Shown here: positions 44,930 through 52,665 of the stretch, in pieces
Position numbering within the stretch: position 1 is the first letter of the stretch
Layout: the number at the start of each line of letters is the position of its first letter
Source: Roseibium sediminis
GTDB lineage: Bacteria; Pseudomonadota; Alphaproteobacteria; Rhizobiales; Stappiaceae
NCBI RefSeq assembly: GCF_008711325.1
Contig: NZ_VXDB01000019.1
Coordinates: forward strand, 28,626 to 92,625
Direction of reading: 5' to 3'
Length of the DNA: 64,000 nt
Program-made: the position numbers and the translations under genes
Notes under the pieces: model-generated
What the model saw: the letters and a program-made list of their open reading frames with translations, nothing else
The model's database searches: none
Told to the model about the DNA's origin: nothing

Positions 44930-45672
44930 GCGACGACCCTATGTTCTGAGCGGAGCACTGCCTTCATGGCGGCGACGGCATCTGCGCTTGTTTCCTTGAT
45001 GCCGGATGTCGGCACAAACCCGAGTGTGTGGGCGAGAGGAGATTGACTGGTACAGTCGAGAATGGAGGAGCAGGACGAGTGCACTTCCCGTGCCCCAGTC
45101 TTTTGGAGGATCGACTGGACATTCTCGGATGTAACGCCGCTTCCCGGCATGATCGAAATCCGACCGGACGCAAGCTCGACCAAGCGGGCAATCAGATCCG
45201 TTCCGTCTTCTGCGCGCGGTGCATGGCCCGATGTCAGAATGCGTTCGAAGCCCAGCTTTACGGCATCTTCCAGGGCGGCTTCCGGTTCCTGAACAGTGTC
45301 GAATGCGCGATGGAGGGTTGCTGGCAAGCCAGCTTCATCAAGAACCCTGGCAAGGAAGTCCGTGTCGAGTGACAAGTCAGCGGTGATCGCTCCAACAACA
45401 ATGCCTTGAGCACCGTTTTGACCGGCTTCACGCGCATCGCGAAGGATCACGGTCTTTTCGTCTTCAGTATATGCGAAATCGCCCTGGCGGGGACGCAGCA
45501 TGACGTAGACGGGAATTCCGAGGTCCTGCGCGAACCTCTGCAGACCGCCAGTCGGCGTCAATCCGCCGTCATTTAAGGACGCGCAGAGCTCCAGTCGGTC
45601 AGCGCCGCTTTCCGCTGCAATCCGTGCCCCGGCAGGAGTGTCGACACAAACTTCGAGCAGAACGTCTCCCAT
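44926..45672 (-). CDS. cutC: CutC family protein
   Basis: 248 residues, TIM-barrel. Family motifs: LEVCVDTPAGARIAAESGADRLELC at the start, GGLTPTGGL near residue 36, LHRAFD near residue 120 and the MPGSGV turn near residue 174. It was first named for copper tolerance in E. coli, but the copper role is not well supported and its barrel suggests an enzyme. Here it is embedded between a sugar kinase and a sugar oxidoreductase with 4-base and 1-base overlaps, which favours a carbohydrate role. Confidence 0.88.
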   Translation of the reverse strand: MGDVLLEVCVDTPAGARIAAESGADRLELCASLNDGGLTPTGGLQRFAQDLGIPVYVMLRPRQGDFAYTEDEKTVILRDAREAGQNGAQGIVVGAITADLSLDTDFLARVLDEAGLPATLHRAFDTVQEPEAALEDAVKLGFERILTSGHAPRAEDGTDLIARLVELASGRISIMPGSGVTSENVQSILQKTGAREVHSSCSSILDCTSQSPLAHTLGFVPTSGIKETSADAVAAMKAVLRSEHRVVA

Positions 45673-46583
45673 CAGGCGACCTCCAGCTCTGCATCGACTG
45701 CAATCAGCCCCGCACCAACCAGACCGCCATTTGCGGCGTGCTGGCCACGGATGATCAGTGGTTCGTCATAGTTGGCCAACGCCCACTTGCGGGTCTTTTT
45801 GTCCAGTTCTGCCAGCAGCTCGAGATCAGAAGACAAACCACCACTGACAGGGATGACATGCGGACCAATGGTATTGACTACTGCCGAAAGCGGGCGAGCC
45901 AACAAGGTCGTATAGGTATCGATTGTCTTTGTGGCCTTGTTGTCTGCTTCGCGCCAGCGGGTCGTGATCTCGATGCTGGTCAGCTGTTCGCCATGCAACA
46001 TGCCATGGATCTTTTCCATGCCGCGCGCAGAACAATAGGCGTCGACGCAACCAATGCGACCGCAACCGCATTTGATCGGCGAGATGCCTTCAACGGCTCC
46101 ACCTGCGGTCGGATCGACGAGTGGGCCGTGCCCCCATTCACCTGATATGCCGCCAAAGCCAGGCACGAGGTGATCGTTTATGACAAGACCACCACCGACA
46201 CCGGTTCCAAGAATGATGGCGAAGACCACCGGCTTGCCGATACCTGTTCCAAGGCGGGCCTCGGCAAGTGCGAAACAGTCGGCATCATTGGTGACGCGCA
46301 CAGTGCGCCCGATGTCTCGAGAAAGGTCAGCCTCTACCCTGCGGCCGTGCAAGCAGGGAATATTGGCAACGTCCGCAATTCCGGTAATGGAATCAAAGGC
46401 TCCGGCAAGAGAGATAGAGATGGGGCCACTGCCGGGAGAGGCGGAGCGGACAGCGGATACAAAGTCATCCCAACTGTCCTTTGGAGTCGGGACACGGCCG
46501 ATCTCGGGAACGGTTCCGTCAGGTTGACGAATGCCGAACCGTAGATACGAGCCTCCAATGTCGAAACAAGTCGTCATGTCCAT
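45672..46583 (-). CDS. nagK: ROK family N-acetylglucosamine kinase
   Basis: 303 residues. The ATP-binding motif is FDIGGSYLRFGI near residue 7. The ROK zinc site is His in GEWGHGPL near residue 150 and the cysteines of CGCGRIGCVDAYCS near residue 170; the usual glutamate after GC is aspartate. ROK kinases of this type phosphorylate GlcNAc, ManNAc or glucose in the cytosol. With nagA and the deaminase present, GlcNAc is the best candidate. A second in-frame Met lies at 46577. First gene of the transporter operon, preceded by a region with candidate NagR sites. Confidence 0.85.
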   Translation of the reverse strand: MDMTTCFDIGGSYLRFGIRQPDGTVPEIGRVPTPKDSWDDFVSAVRSASPGSGPISISLAGAFDSITGIADVANIPCLHGRRVEADLSRDIGRTVRVTNDADCFALAEARLGTGIGKPVVFAIILGTGVGGGLVINDHLVPGFGGISGEWGHGPLVDPTAGGAVEGISPIKCGCGRIGCVDAYCSARGMEKIHGMLHGEQLTSIEITTRWREADNKATKTIDTYTTLLARPLSAVVNTIGPHVIPVSGGLSSDLELLAELDKKTRKWALANYDEPLIIRGQHAANGGLVGAGLIAVDAELEVA

Positions 46584-46602
46584 CCCGGTGCTTCATTTTT
46601 CT

Positions 46603-46664
46603 TCTAATACCAATATTAGACCAATTTAGCTGCGAGTAAACAAAAAATTACGATTGGTATCAAT
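46603..46664 (-). promoter_or_regulatory. Candidate NagR operators upstream of nagK
   Basis: On the minus strand two 11-base elements abut: TTGGTCTAATA then TTGGTATTAGA (complement of 46614-46624 and 46603-46613). Their inner part also forms a palindrome, TCTAATA-CCAA-TATTAGA (46603-46620). A third element, ATTGGTATCAAT (46653-46664), is an inverted repeat itself. HutC-type GlcNAc regulators (DasR, YvoA) bind TGGTCT/TGGTAT half-sites, so these are good operator candidates. Confidence 0.5.
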
Positions 46665-46760
46665 TTTGCCGTTGTCAGGCTTTCCGTCAATTGTTGCTAT
46701 TGCCATGTTTTGTAGCGAAAAAACCCAACACTGATAAAGCTGCGGGGCGCAGAAGATACG

Positions 46761-47702
46761 CTAGCGTCCCTGTGGATTTATGGTGTGGTCCAGTAACGGA
46801 CGCAAATTGCCGTCACAGGCCGCAATCCTTTGGCGGGCAACTTCTGGCTCGACCTTGTCGCGGGCTATAAGGATCGCGATTTTCACATCGCCGGACGCAT
46901 TCCTGAGGGCGTCGAGCGCGTCGGCCTCTGAGCAATCCGATATGTCCATGATGATGCGTAGCGCGCGCTTTTGTAGCTTTTCATTGTCGGCCACAAGGTT
47001 CACCATGTGGCCACGAACTGCGTGACCCAAGCGAAGGGCAACAAGGCTGGACATCATGTTCAGCGCGACTTTTTGGGCAGTTGCAGCGCCAAGCCGGGTT
47101 GAGCCGGCGATGATTTCCGGTTGCGTTGGCAGAAGGATCGGAATGTCGGCCTGTTGCAGGAGGGGGGTGTCCGGATTGTTCGCGATACCGATGGTGGTCG
47201 TACCGGATTCCTTGGCCGCACGTAAAACACCGAGTGTGTAGGGCGTTGTTCCGCTTGCAGAAATCAAGATGATGCAGTCATCTGTGCCAAGGCCGGAGTC
47301 GTAAAAATCCCGGGAGCCTTCCTCCGTCGAATCTTCAACTCGGCCACGCATGGACTTCAGGTTGTCTGTCCCGCCAGCAAAGAGCATTCGCAACCGCTCC
47401 GGCGGATAGCCGAATGTCCCCGGCAGTTCCAGGTAATCACAAAGCGCAGCGAGACCTGCACTTCCTGCACCGGCATAGCCGATCATCTTGTTGCTGGTTA
47501 TTGCGGCCTGAATGCGTGCTGCGCCATCTGTCAAGGCGGGGAGGGCGCTGTTTACCGCTGACAGGGCAGCCACCTGTTTTTGCAGGAGCAGTTCGAGAAT
47601 ATCGGCATCGCTTCTCCTGGCCAGCCCGATGGCGTCAGGATCTCTCAACTCTGTGCGCGGCAACTGCATGTACGGTTCGTCCATATGGGCGTGAGGCGTC
47701 AT
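46761..47702 (-). CDS. murQ: N-acetylmuramic acid 6-phosphate etherase
   Basis: 313 residues. SIS-domain etherase: AGAGSAGLAALCDYLELPGTFG near residue 75, ISASGTTPYTLGVL near residue 146 and the TEGSRD-like segment STEEGSRDFYD near residue 124. The C-terminus has a UBA-like end with CDGNLRPLL. It removes the lactyl ether of MurNAc-6P to give GlcNAc-6P, linking cell-wall sugar recovery to nagA. It is divergent from nagR across 167 bases. Its stop is 177 bases from the nagK start. No MurNAc kinase or anhydro-MurNAc kinase is seen. Confidence 0.9.
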   Translation of the reverse strand: MTPHAHMDEPYMQLPRTELRDPDAIGLARRSDADILELLLQKQVAALSAVNSALPALTDGAARIQAAITSNKMIGYAGAGSAGLAALCDYLELPGTFGYPPERLRMLFAGGTDNLKSMRGRVEDSTEEGSRDFYDSGLGTDDCIILISASGTTPYTLGVLRAAKESGTTTIGIANNPDTPLLQQADIPILLPTQPEIIAGSTRLGAATAQKVALNMMSSLVALRLGHAVRGHMVNLVADNEKLQKRALRIIMDISDCSEADALDALRNASGDVKIAILIARDKVEPEVARQRIAACDGNLRPLLDHTINPQGR

Positions 47703-47824
47703 AATGCCGAAACTGGATGGGCATGCAAGTCATTGATTTTTTATTCGCCTGCACCAATCAGGGGTGGTGACGAGTCGGGGCTGTGAATTCTTTTTCAAAA
47801 AATCGCACTCGCATTTTTTCGATA

Positions 47825-47844
47825 TTGGTATTATAAAGGTATTG
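47825..47844 (+). promoter_or_regulatory. Candidate NagR operator at the murQ-nagR divergent promoter
   Basis: TTGGTATTATA followed by AGGTATTG. The first 11 bases differ from the nagK element TTGGTATTAGA at one position. Placed 25-45 bases ahead of nagR, it would allow autoregulation and control of murQ. Confidence 0.5.
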
Positions 47845-47869
47845 TTATTGGCTTTGAAAATCAGGAAGC

Positions 47870-48646
47870 ATGCCCTGCATGACCGATTTTGTGACAATGC
47901 TTCAGGACAAGTCCTGGCTCGCAAATGGCAGTGGACCGCGCTATTTGCAGCTGCGCGAACGGATCCAGGAGGCAATCGACAACGGTGTTCTAAAGGAAAA
48001 CCAGTCGCTGCCGTCCGAGCGTGAAATAGCGGCTATGACTGATCTGTCTCGGGTCACGGTCAGAAAAGCTGTATCCGGGTTGGTGGAAGACCAGATCATT
48101 GTCCAGAAGCGCGGCAGTGGGTCCTTTGTTGCGCCCAAGGTCCAGAAAGTCGAGCAGAAGCTTTCCAGCCTGACCTCCTTCACCGAAGACATGGCCCGTC
48201 GCGGGCTTGTTGCAGACAGCGAGTGGCTGACCCGCGGACTGTTTCCGCCTTCTCCAGAAGAGACGTTTACACTTGGTCTTTCGGTAGGGGAGCGGGTCGC
48301 GCGTCTCGATCGTTTGCGCAAGGCCAATGGTACACCGATGGCCATTGAACGGGCATCGCTTTCAGAACGTTCTGTTCCGGATCCGGCCAGAGTGGCCGTT
48401 TCCCTCTACGATGAATTGAAAAGGGCCGATTTGCGGCCCGTTCGCGCAATTCAGCGTATTTCCGCATTCAATCTTGAGCTCGTAGACGCCGGATTGCTCG
48501 GCGTGGCCGTTGGGTCTGCCGGACTGAAGATTGAACGCGTTTCCTATCTAGCATCAGGACGTGTCGTGGAATTCACCCGATCCGTCTATCGTGGCGATGC
48601 CTATGATTTCATCGCCGAACTCCAGATTTCCGATGAGGCAGATTGA
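47870..48646 (+). CDS. nagR: GntR/HutC family regulator (NagR-like)
   Basis: 258 residues from ATG 47870; ATGs at 47879 and 47897 are alternatives. The N-terminal GntR HTH covers about residues 22-90 (RYLQLRERIQEAI, LPSEREIAAMTDLSRVTVRKAVSGLVED, QKRGSGSFV). A UTRA ligand domain follows (about 95-255), with ERASLSERSVPDP and VVEFTRSVYRGDAYDF. HutC-type NagR/DasR regulators sense GlcNAc-6P or GlcN-6P. First in an operon with the deaminase and nagA. Confidence 0.88.
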   Translation: MPCMTDFVTMLQDKSWLANGSGPRYLQLRERIQEAIDNGVLKENQSLPSEREIAAMTDLSRVTVRKAVSGLVEDQIIVQKRGSGSFVAPKVQKVEQKLSSLTSFTEDMARRGLVADSEWLTRGLFPPSPEETFTLGLSVGERVARLDRLRKANGTPMAIERASLSERSVPDPARVAVSLYDELKRADLRPVRAIQRISAFNLELVDAGLLGVAVGSAGLKIERVSYLASGRVVEFTRSVYRGDAYDFIAELQISDEAD

Positions 48647-48647
48647 T

Positions 48648-49688
48648 ATGCAGAGCGCAGCTCTCAAAAGTAACGAAACCCACATGCGACGCGAAATCGA
48701 GGAAATTCCGGTCGCGACGCGGCGGTTGTTTGACAATGGACGGGATGCCGTTGCAAAGGCAGCCGAGACCGCGCGTGGTGCCCGCTATTTCGCCACCGTC
48801 GCGCGCGGCTCCTCCGATCACGCCGCGACATTCTTCAAATACGCGTCGGAGATTTATCTCGGCAAGCCGGTTGCCTCGATCGGCCCTTCGGTTACCTCGG
48901 TTTACAAAAAGCGTGTGGCACTGAATGGCGCATGTGTTCTGGCAATTTCCCAATCCGGCGCAAGCCCTGACCTTCTCTCGTTGGTTCAGGATGCAACGGA
49001 TCAGGGTGTGCCGACGATTGGTCTGACGAACAACTCGGACTCTCCGCTCGCCAACATTTGCACAAACGCAATCGATATCGCCGCGGGTCCTGAACTGAGC
49101 GTTGCCGCTACCAAGACCTATGTGTCTTCCGCTGTCGCTGCCTTGATGATTCTTGCAGATATCGCGGATGATGCCGCTCTGAAAGCCGCTCTTGATCGTT
49201 TGCCGGCGCGCTTTGAAGAAGCCATCCATATGGACTGGACTGCGATGAATGCAGCGATCGATGCGCATGGCTCTCTCTATGTGATCGGGCGCGGGCCTGG
49301 TCTGGCGATCGCGCATGAAGCAGCCCTCAAATTCAAGGAAACCTGCCAGATCCACGGCGAGGCATACTCCTCAGCCGAAGTGCTGCATGGTCCGGTTTCC
49401 ATCGTCGGAGAGAACTATCCGGTTCTTGCGCTTGCTGCGCGTGACGAAGCAGAAGAGGGCTTGGCCCAAACCGCAGATTCCATCTCCGGAAACGGTGCGC
49501 TTGTTTTTGCGACGTCTTCAAGGGTGAACTCGGCAAAGGTACTCCCTCATGTCGAAGATGAGCATCCCTTGACCGATGCGCTGATCCAGATTGTTTCGTT
49601 CTACAGCTTCATCGAGCAGTTTGCGGCCCATCGTGGGCTCAACCCGGATACACCGCGCTTCCTGAAGAAAGTGACGCAGACCGTATGA
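48648..49688 (+). CDS. SIS-type glucosamine-6-phosphate deaminase (NagB-II/GlmS-like)
   Basis: 346 residues from ATG 48648, 1 base after the nagR stop. Two SIS domains: VARGSSDHAATFFKYASEIYLG near residue 50, AISQSGASPDLLSLV near residue 97, and in the second GRGPGLAIAHEAALKFKETCQIHGEAYSSAEVLHGPVS near residue 210. The C-terminus DTPRFLKKVTQTV resembles the GlmS isomerase end, but the glutaminase domain is absent. Such proteins replace classical NagB, converting GlcN-6P to fructose-6-P and ammonia. It overlaps nagA by 4 bases. Confidence 0.88.
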   Translation: MQSAALKSNETHMRREIEEIPVATRRLFDNGRDAVAKAAETARGARYFATVARGSSDHAATFFKYASEIYLGKPVASIGPSVTSVYKKRVALNGACVLAISQSGASPDLLSLVQDATDQGVPTIGLTNNSDSPLANICTNAIDIAAGPELSVAATKTYVSSAVAALMILADIADDAALKAALDRLPARFEEAIHMDWTAMNAAIDAHGSLYVIGRGPGLAIAHEAALKFKETCQIHGEAYSSAEVLHGPVSIVGENYPVLALAARDEAEEGLAQTADSISGNGALVFATSSRVNSAKVLPHVEDEHPLTDALIQIVSFYSFIEQFAAHRGLNPDTPRFLKKVTQTV

Positions 49689-50845
49689 CTATGTCAGGCC
49701 GCCGCGCCCTTCGGGCCGATCGCATCTTTGATGGCTACATCATACGCGAAGACCACGCCGTTCTCTTCAGCGAAGGGAAAGTGGAAAAGGTGGTGGCGGC
49801 CTCCGAGCTGTCATCCGACATTGCCGTCGAAGATCTTGGAGATGTCCTGCTTTCTCCGGGATTTGTCGATCTGCAGGTCAATGGCGGTGGCGGCATCATG
49901 CTTGGTGACGCGAAAAGTGTCGATGACATTGCAGCCATTTGCATGGCGCATATCAGCTTGGGCACAACATCCCTTTTGCCTACCTTGATTACGGACCAGC
50001 CGGAAAACACGGCTCGTGTGATCGAGTTGGGCAAAAAGGCTTGGGAAGACGGAGTTGCCGGGTTTCAGGGGCTCCATCTTGAGGGGCCGCATCTCAGTGC
50101 AGCACGCAAAGGGGCTCATGACGCTCTGTTGATCAGGCAAATGGATGCGATCGATTTTGATCTGTATGAAAATGCGGCAACGATCCTTCCCAGCCTCTTC
50201 GTCACTGTTGCACCGGAAACAGTTGGCCCTTCCGATATATCCCGACTTTCCGAGAGCGGCGTAGTCGTCAGTCTTGGACATAGCGGTGCGTCTTACCAGT
50301 TGGCGCTGGAGGCTGCAGCCTCCGGTGCAAAAAGCGTAACTCACCTTTTCAATGCCATGAGCCCGCTGCAGCACCGCGATCCCGGTATGGTCGGAGCGGC
50401 ACTGAACTGCGGCTCTCTGCATGTCGGCCTGATTGCAGACGGCATCCATGTCGACCCGGCGGCCATTGAACTTGCCCTGAGGGCGAAGAAGGGACCTGCG
50501 CGAATCTACCTTGTCACGGATGCAATGTGTGTTGCCGGGTCCGAGTTGTCGTCGTTTGAACTTGGAGGACGGACCATCCTGAGAATGAATGGTCGTTTGA
50601 CGCTTGAAGACGGAACATTGGCCGGGGCGGATATTGACTTCGCAGGTTCGCTCAAAGTTCTCGTGGACAATGTTGGGGTCGAACTGGCCGAGGCCCTCAG
50701 GATGGCAACCCGGTATCCGGCTGAAGTCATTGGCAGGGCAACAGAGTTCGGGACTTTTGATAGCGATTGCCGAGCGGACTTTGTAGCTCTCGGCAAAGAC
50801 CTTTCGATCAACGCTGTCTGGGTTGGTGGAAACCGCGCCGCCTGA
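49685..50845 (+). CDS. nagA: N-acetylglucosamine-6-phosphate deacetylase
   Basis: 386 residues, amidohydrolase fold. SPGFVDLQVNGGGG near residue 58 replaces the usual H-x-H with L-Q-V-N-G (normal for NagA). HLEGPHLSAARKGAH near residue 130, GHSGASY near residue 199, THLFNAMSPLQHRDPG near residue 220, and VTDAM near residue 278 with the catalytic Asp. It hydrolyses GlcNAc-6P to GlcN-6P and acetate (EC 3.5.1.25), feeding the preceding deaminase. Last gene of the nag operon. Confidence 0.94.
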   Translation: MTMSGRRALRADRIFDGYIIREDHAVLFSEGKVEKVVAASELSSDIAVEDLGDVLLSPGFVDLQVNGGGGIMLGDAKSVDDIAAICMAHISLGTTSLLPTLITDQPENTARVIELGKKAWEDGVAGFQGLHLEGPHLSAARKGAHDALLIRQMDAIDFDLYENAATILPSLFVTVAPETVGPSDISRLSESGVVVSLGHSGASYQLALEAAASGAKSVTHLFNAMSPLQHRDPGMVGAALNCGSLHVGLIADGIHVDPAAIELALRAKKGPARIYLVTDAMCVAGSELSSFELGGRTILRMNGRLTLEDGTLAGADIDFAGSLKVLVDNVGVELAEALRMATRYPAEVIGRATEFGTFDSDCRADFVALGKDLSINAVWVGGNRAA

Positions 50846-50880
50846 TTTAAAGGCATATTCTGCCAGGTGACATAGCGGAA

Positions 50881-50907
50881 AACCTGGCGCGTCGCTTGCG
50901 TCAGGTT
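50881..50907 (+). terminator. Weak hairpin terminator after nagA
   Basis: A 10-bp stem AACCTGGCGC / GCGTCAGGTT (with one G-T pair) and a 7-base loop, but with only a short T-containing tail (CCTTGT). The 150 bases that follow are unusually AT-rich and contain no gene. Confidence 0.4.
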
Positions 50908-51119
50908 CCTTGTATAAATTGCCTCTATTTTAAGTCATCCATATCGCCCTGGTAAAAATTCCCTATAAATCAAAAGTAGTGTTGTATTTCGTTAGTATAC
51001 GCTGGTAGAAATTGTTGAAATAATTATGTCTATTCGAAAAAAATAACGCAGCGGCATATCTTGCCCTTTAAATTTGTAGTTATATGACCTCGCCGTTTGG
51101 AAGTTCTCCGAGGTTCAAT

Positions 51120-52325
51120 ATGTATAAATCATTGTTTTTGGCGATTTTGGTTTCAACTACCTCCCTTCAAGCCTATGCGCAGGAAAAGCCCTATGTGGAA
51201 ATGCTGCATATGTGGCGCACGCAAAGTGAACAATATGCATTGGGTGCCATTCGTGACCCGTTGATTGCCCGTGGCGTCGATTGGTACGATTACGCGACGG
51301 AAAACAATTTTCAGGGCGTTCAGACAGAGTTTTCCAAACGGTTGTCGCTGGATGCTCCGCCAACTGCCGTGCAGTGGATCGTTGGGGAAGAGATGATCCG
51401 GTTGGCTCAAAGCGGGGCTATCCGGAAGATCCCGATTGATCAGGCCATGAAGGACCGTTTGCACCCGGAAGTGCTGGAATTGGTTCGTTATGAGGACAGC
51501 CTAGCCGGGATTCCTGTCGGCATTCACACGCAGAACCATATCGTGTTCAACGCCAAAATCGCTGCTGATCTTGGCCTCGATATTCCACAGACCTGGGCAG
51601 AGTTGATCTCCTACGGAGAGACGTTGGCGAGCCACAACATAAACCTGATCGCGGCCTCAAATGAGCAATGGCAAATTCGGCTCCTGTTCAACGCCATCCT
51701 TTCATCCTATCTGGATCCGGACGAGTTTTTGGAGGTCATGTCTCCCAAGACCAGTGTGGAACACCTGATTCCGAAATTCGAAAAGGCTTTCGGTGTGCTT
51801 GCCGAGCTCAAGCGCTACGCCAACACGGATGATGCCGACAAACCCTGGGAAGAAGTGTCCCGCAAGGTGGTTGAGGGTCAGGCCTTTGCGCAGGTGCTGG
51901 GCGACTATATTGTCCCGGAATATCCGGACCGTTCGGCAATCGTCTGTAGCCGTAGTCCGGAGGCCCGGTTTATCATCTGGGGCATGGACAGTTTTGTGCT
52001 GACACGGACGGAAGATCCTGACGCACTTGCCGGACAGGATATGCTGGTTGAAACGATTTTGTCGCCGGAAGTCGCGGCTGAGTATATTGCGCGAAAGGGC
52101 GGCGTGCCGGTAACACGAGATGCAGACATATCACGACTTGATAGATGTTCCGCTGGGATCGCCGAGAATTGGGCGAATACAGCGGCCAGAATCTGGACAG
52201 GGGGAGACGTTTGGCGCGGGCGATTTTCAGCGCTGGCGACCGTAGCGAAACGCGAGTGGGATAATGAAGAGATCGAGCCTCAAGCCGCAGCAAGACGCCT
52301 CTCCAGCGTCCTCGGGGCAATTTGA
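51120..52325 (+). CDS. Periplasmic sugar-binding-type protein paired with a hybrid kinase
   Basis: 401 residues from ATG 51120, which has GAGG 6 bases upstream; an in-frame ATG at 51084 lies before that site. The signal peptide is about residues 1-21 (AYAQ). The fold is family 1 extracellular solute-binding: VEMLHMWRTQSEQ at the start and IPVGIHTQNHIVFNAKIAADLGLDIPQTWAELI near residue 130. No permease accompanies it. Its 3' end overlaps the kinase gene by 62 bases, which points to a binding protein that presents a ligand to the kinase sensor domain rather than to a transporter. Confidence 0.85.
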   Translation: MYKSLFLAILVSTTSLQAYAQEKPYVEMLHMWRTQSEQYALGAIRDPLIARGVDWYDYATENNFQGVQTEFSKRLSLDAPPTAVQWIVGEEMIRLAQSGAIRKIPIDQAMKDRLHPEVLELVRYEDSLAGIPVGIHTQNHIVFNAKIAADLGLDIPQTWAELISYGETLASHNINLIAASNEQWQIRLLFNAILSSYLDPDEFLEVMSPKTSVEHLIPKFEKAFGVLAELKRYANTDDADKPWEEVSRKVVEGQAFAQVLGDYIVPEYPDRSAIVCSRSPEARFIIWGMDSFVLTRTEDPDALAGQDMLVETILSPEVAAEYIARKGGVPVTRDADISRLDRCSAGIAENWANTAARIWTGGDVWRGRFSALATVAKREWDNEEIEPQAAARRLSSVLGAI

Positions 52326-52665
52326 TTCCCTAAAGACCTTCTCTCGCAATCGGCAGCAGGCTTCTTATGCCATGATGCTGATATCGGCGCTGGTCATTGC
52401 GAGCTGCCTGTTCACCTATGAGGTGTTCCGGATGCAACGGACCATGTTTGAAATCGTGGTGTTGGCCAACGAGAACATCAATGTCTGGCGCCGCATGGAA
52501 AAGCTTGCGGCTTTCCAGCCGATTGATCGGCGGGATGGATCACTGAATGAACGGATGGCCACCCGTATTCAGGAGGATGTTGTTCGCGGGCTGCAAGACT
52601 CTGCGGAGTATGAACAGCGGATCGAAAACGCACTCAAGCACAGCAGTACGTTTTTTTTTTGCTAG
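52264..52665 (+). CDS. Hybrid histidine kinase, N-terminal fragment (frameshifted)
   Basis: 133 codons from ATG 52264, ending in TAG just after a run of ten T. It holds a short cytosolic tail, one membrane segment (about residues 35-55, MMLISALVIASCLFTYEVF) and the start of a periplasmic sensor domain rich in charged helices. It cannot work alone as a kinase. The continuation lies in the -1 frame from 52659. One extra T, two fewer T, or -1 slippage would join the two into a protein of about 625 residues. See the repeat entry for the tract. Confidence 0.75.
   Translation: MKRSSLKPQQDASPASSGQFDSLKTFSRNRQQASYAMMLISALVIASCLFTYEVFRMQRTMFEIVVLANENINVWRRMEKLAAFQPIDRRDGSLNERMATRIQEDVVRGLQDSAEYEQRIENALKHSSTFFFC
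52651..52660. repeat. Homopolymer of ten T inside the hybrid kinase gene
   Basis: Ten consecutive T between ACG and GC. With eight or eleven T the kinase frame is open through the tract; with ten it stops three bases later. Runs of this length are prone to slippage in replication and transcription, and to base-calling error. Confidence 0.9.
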
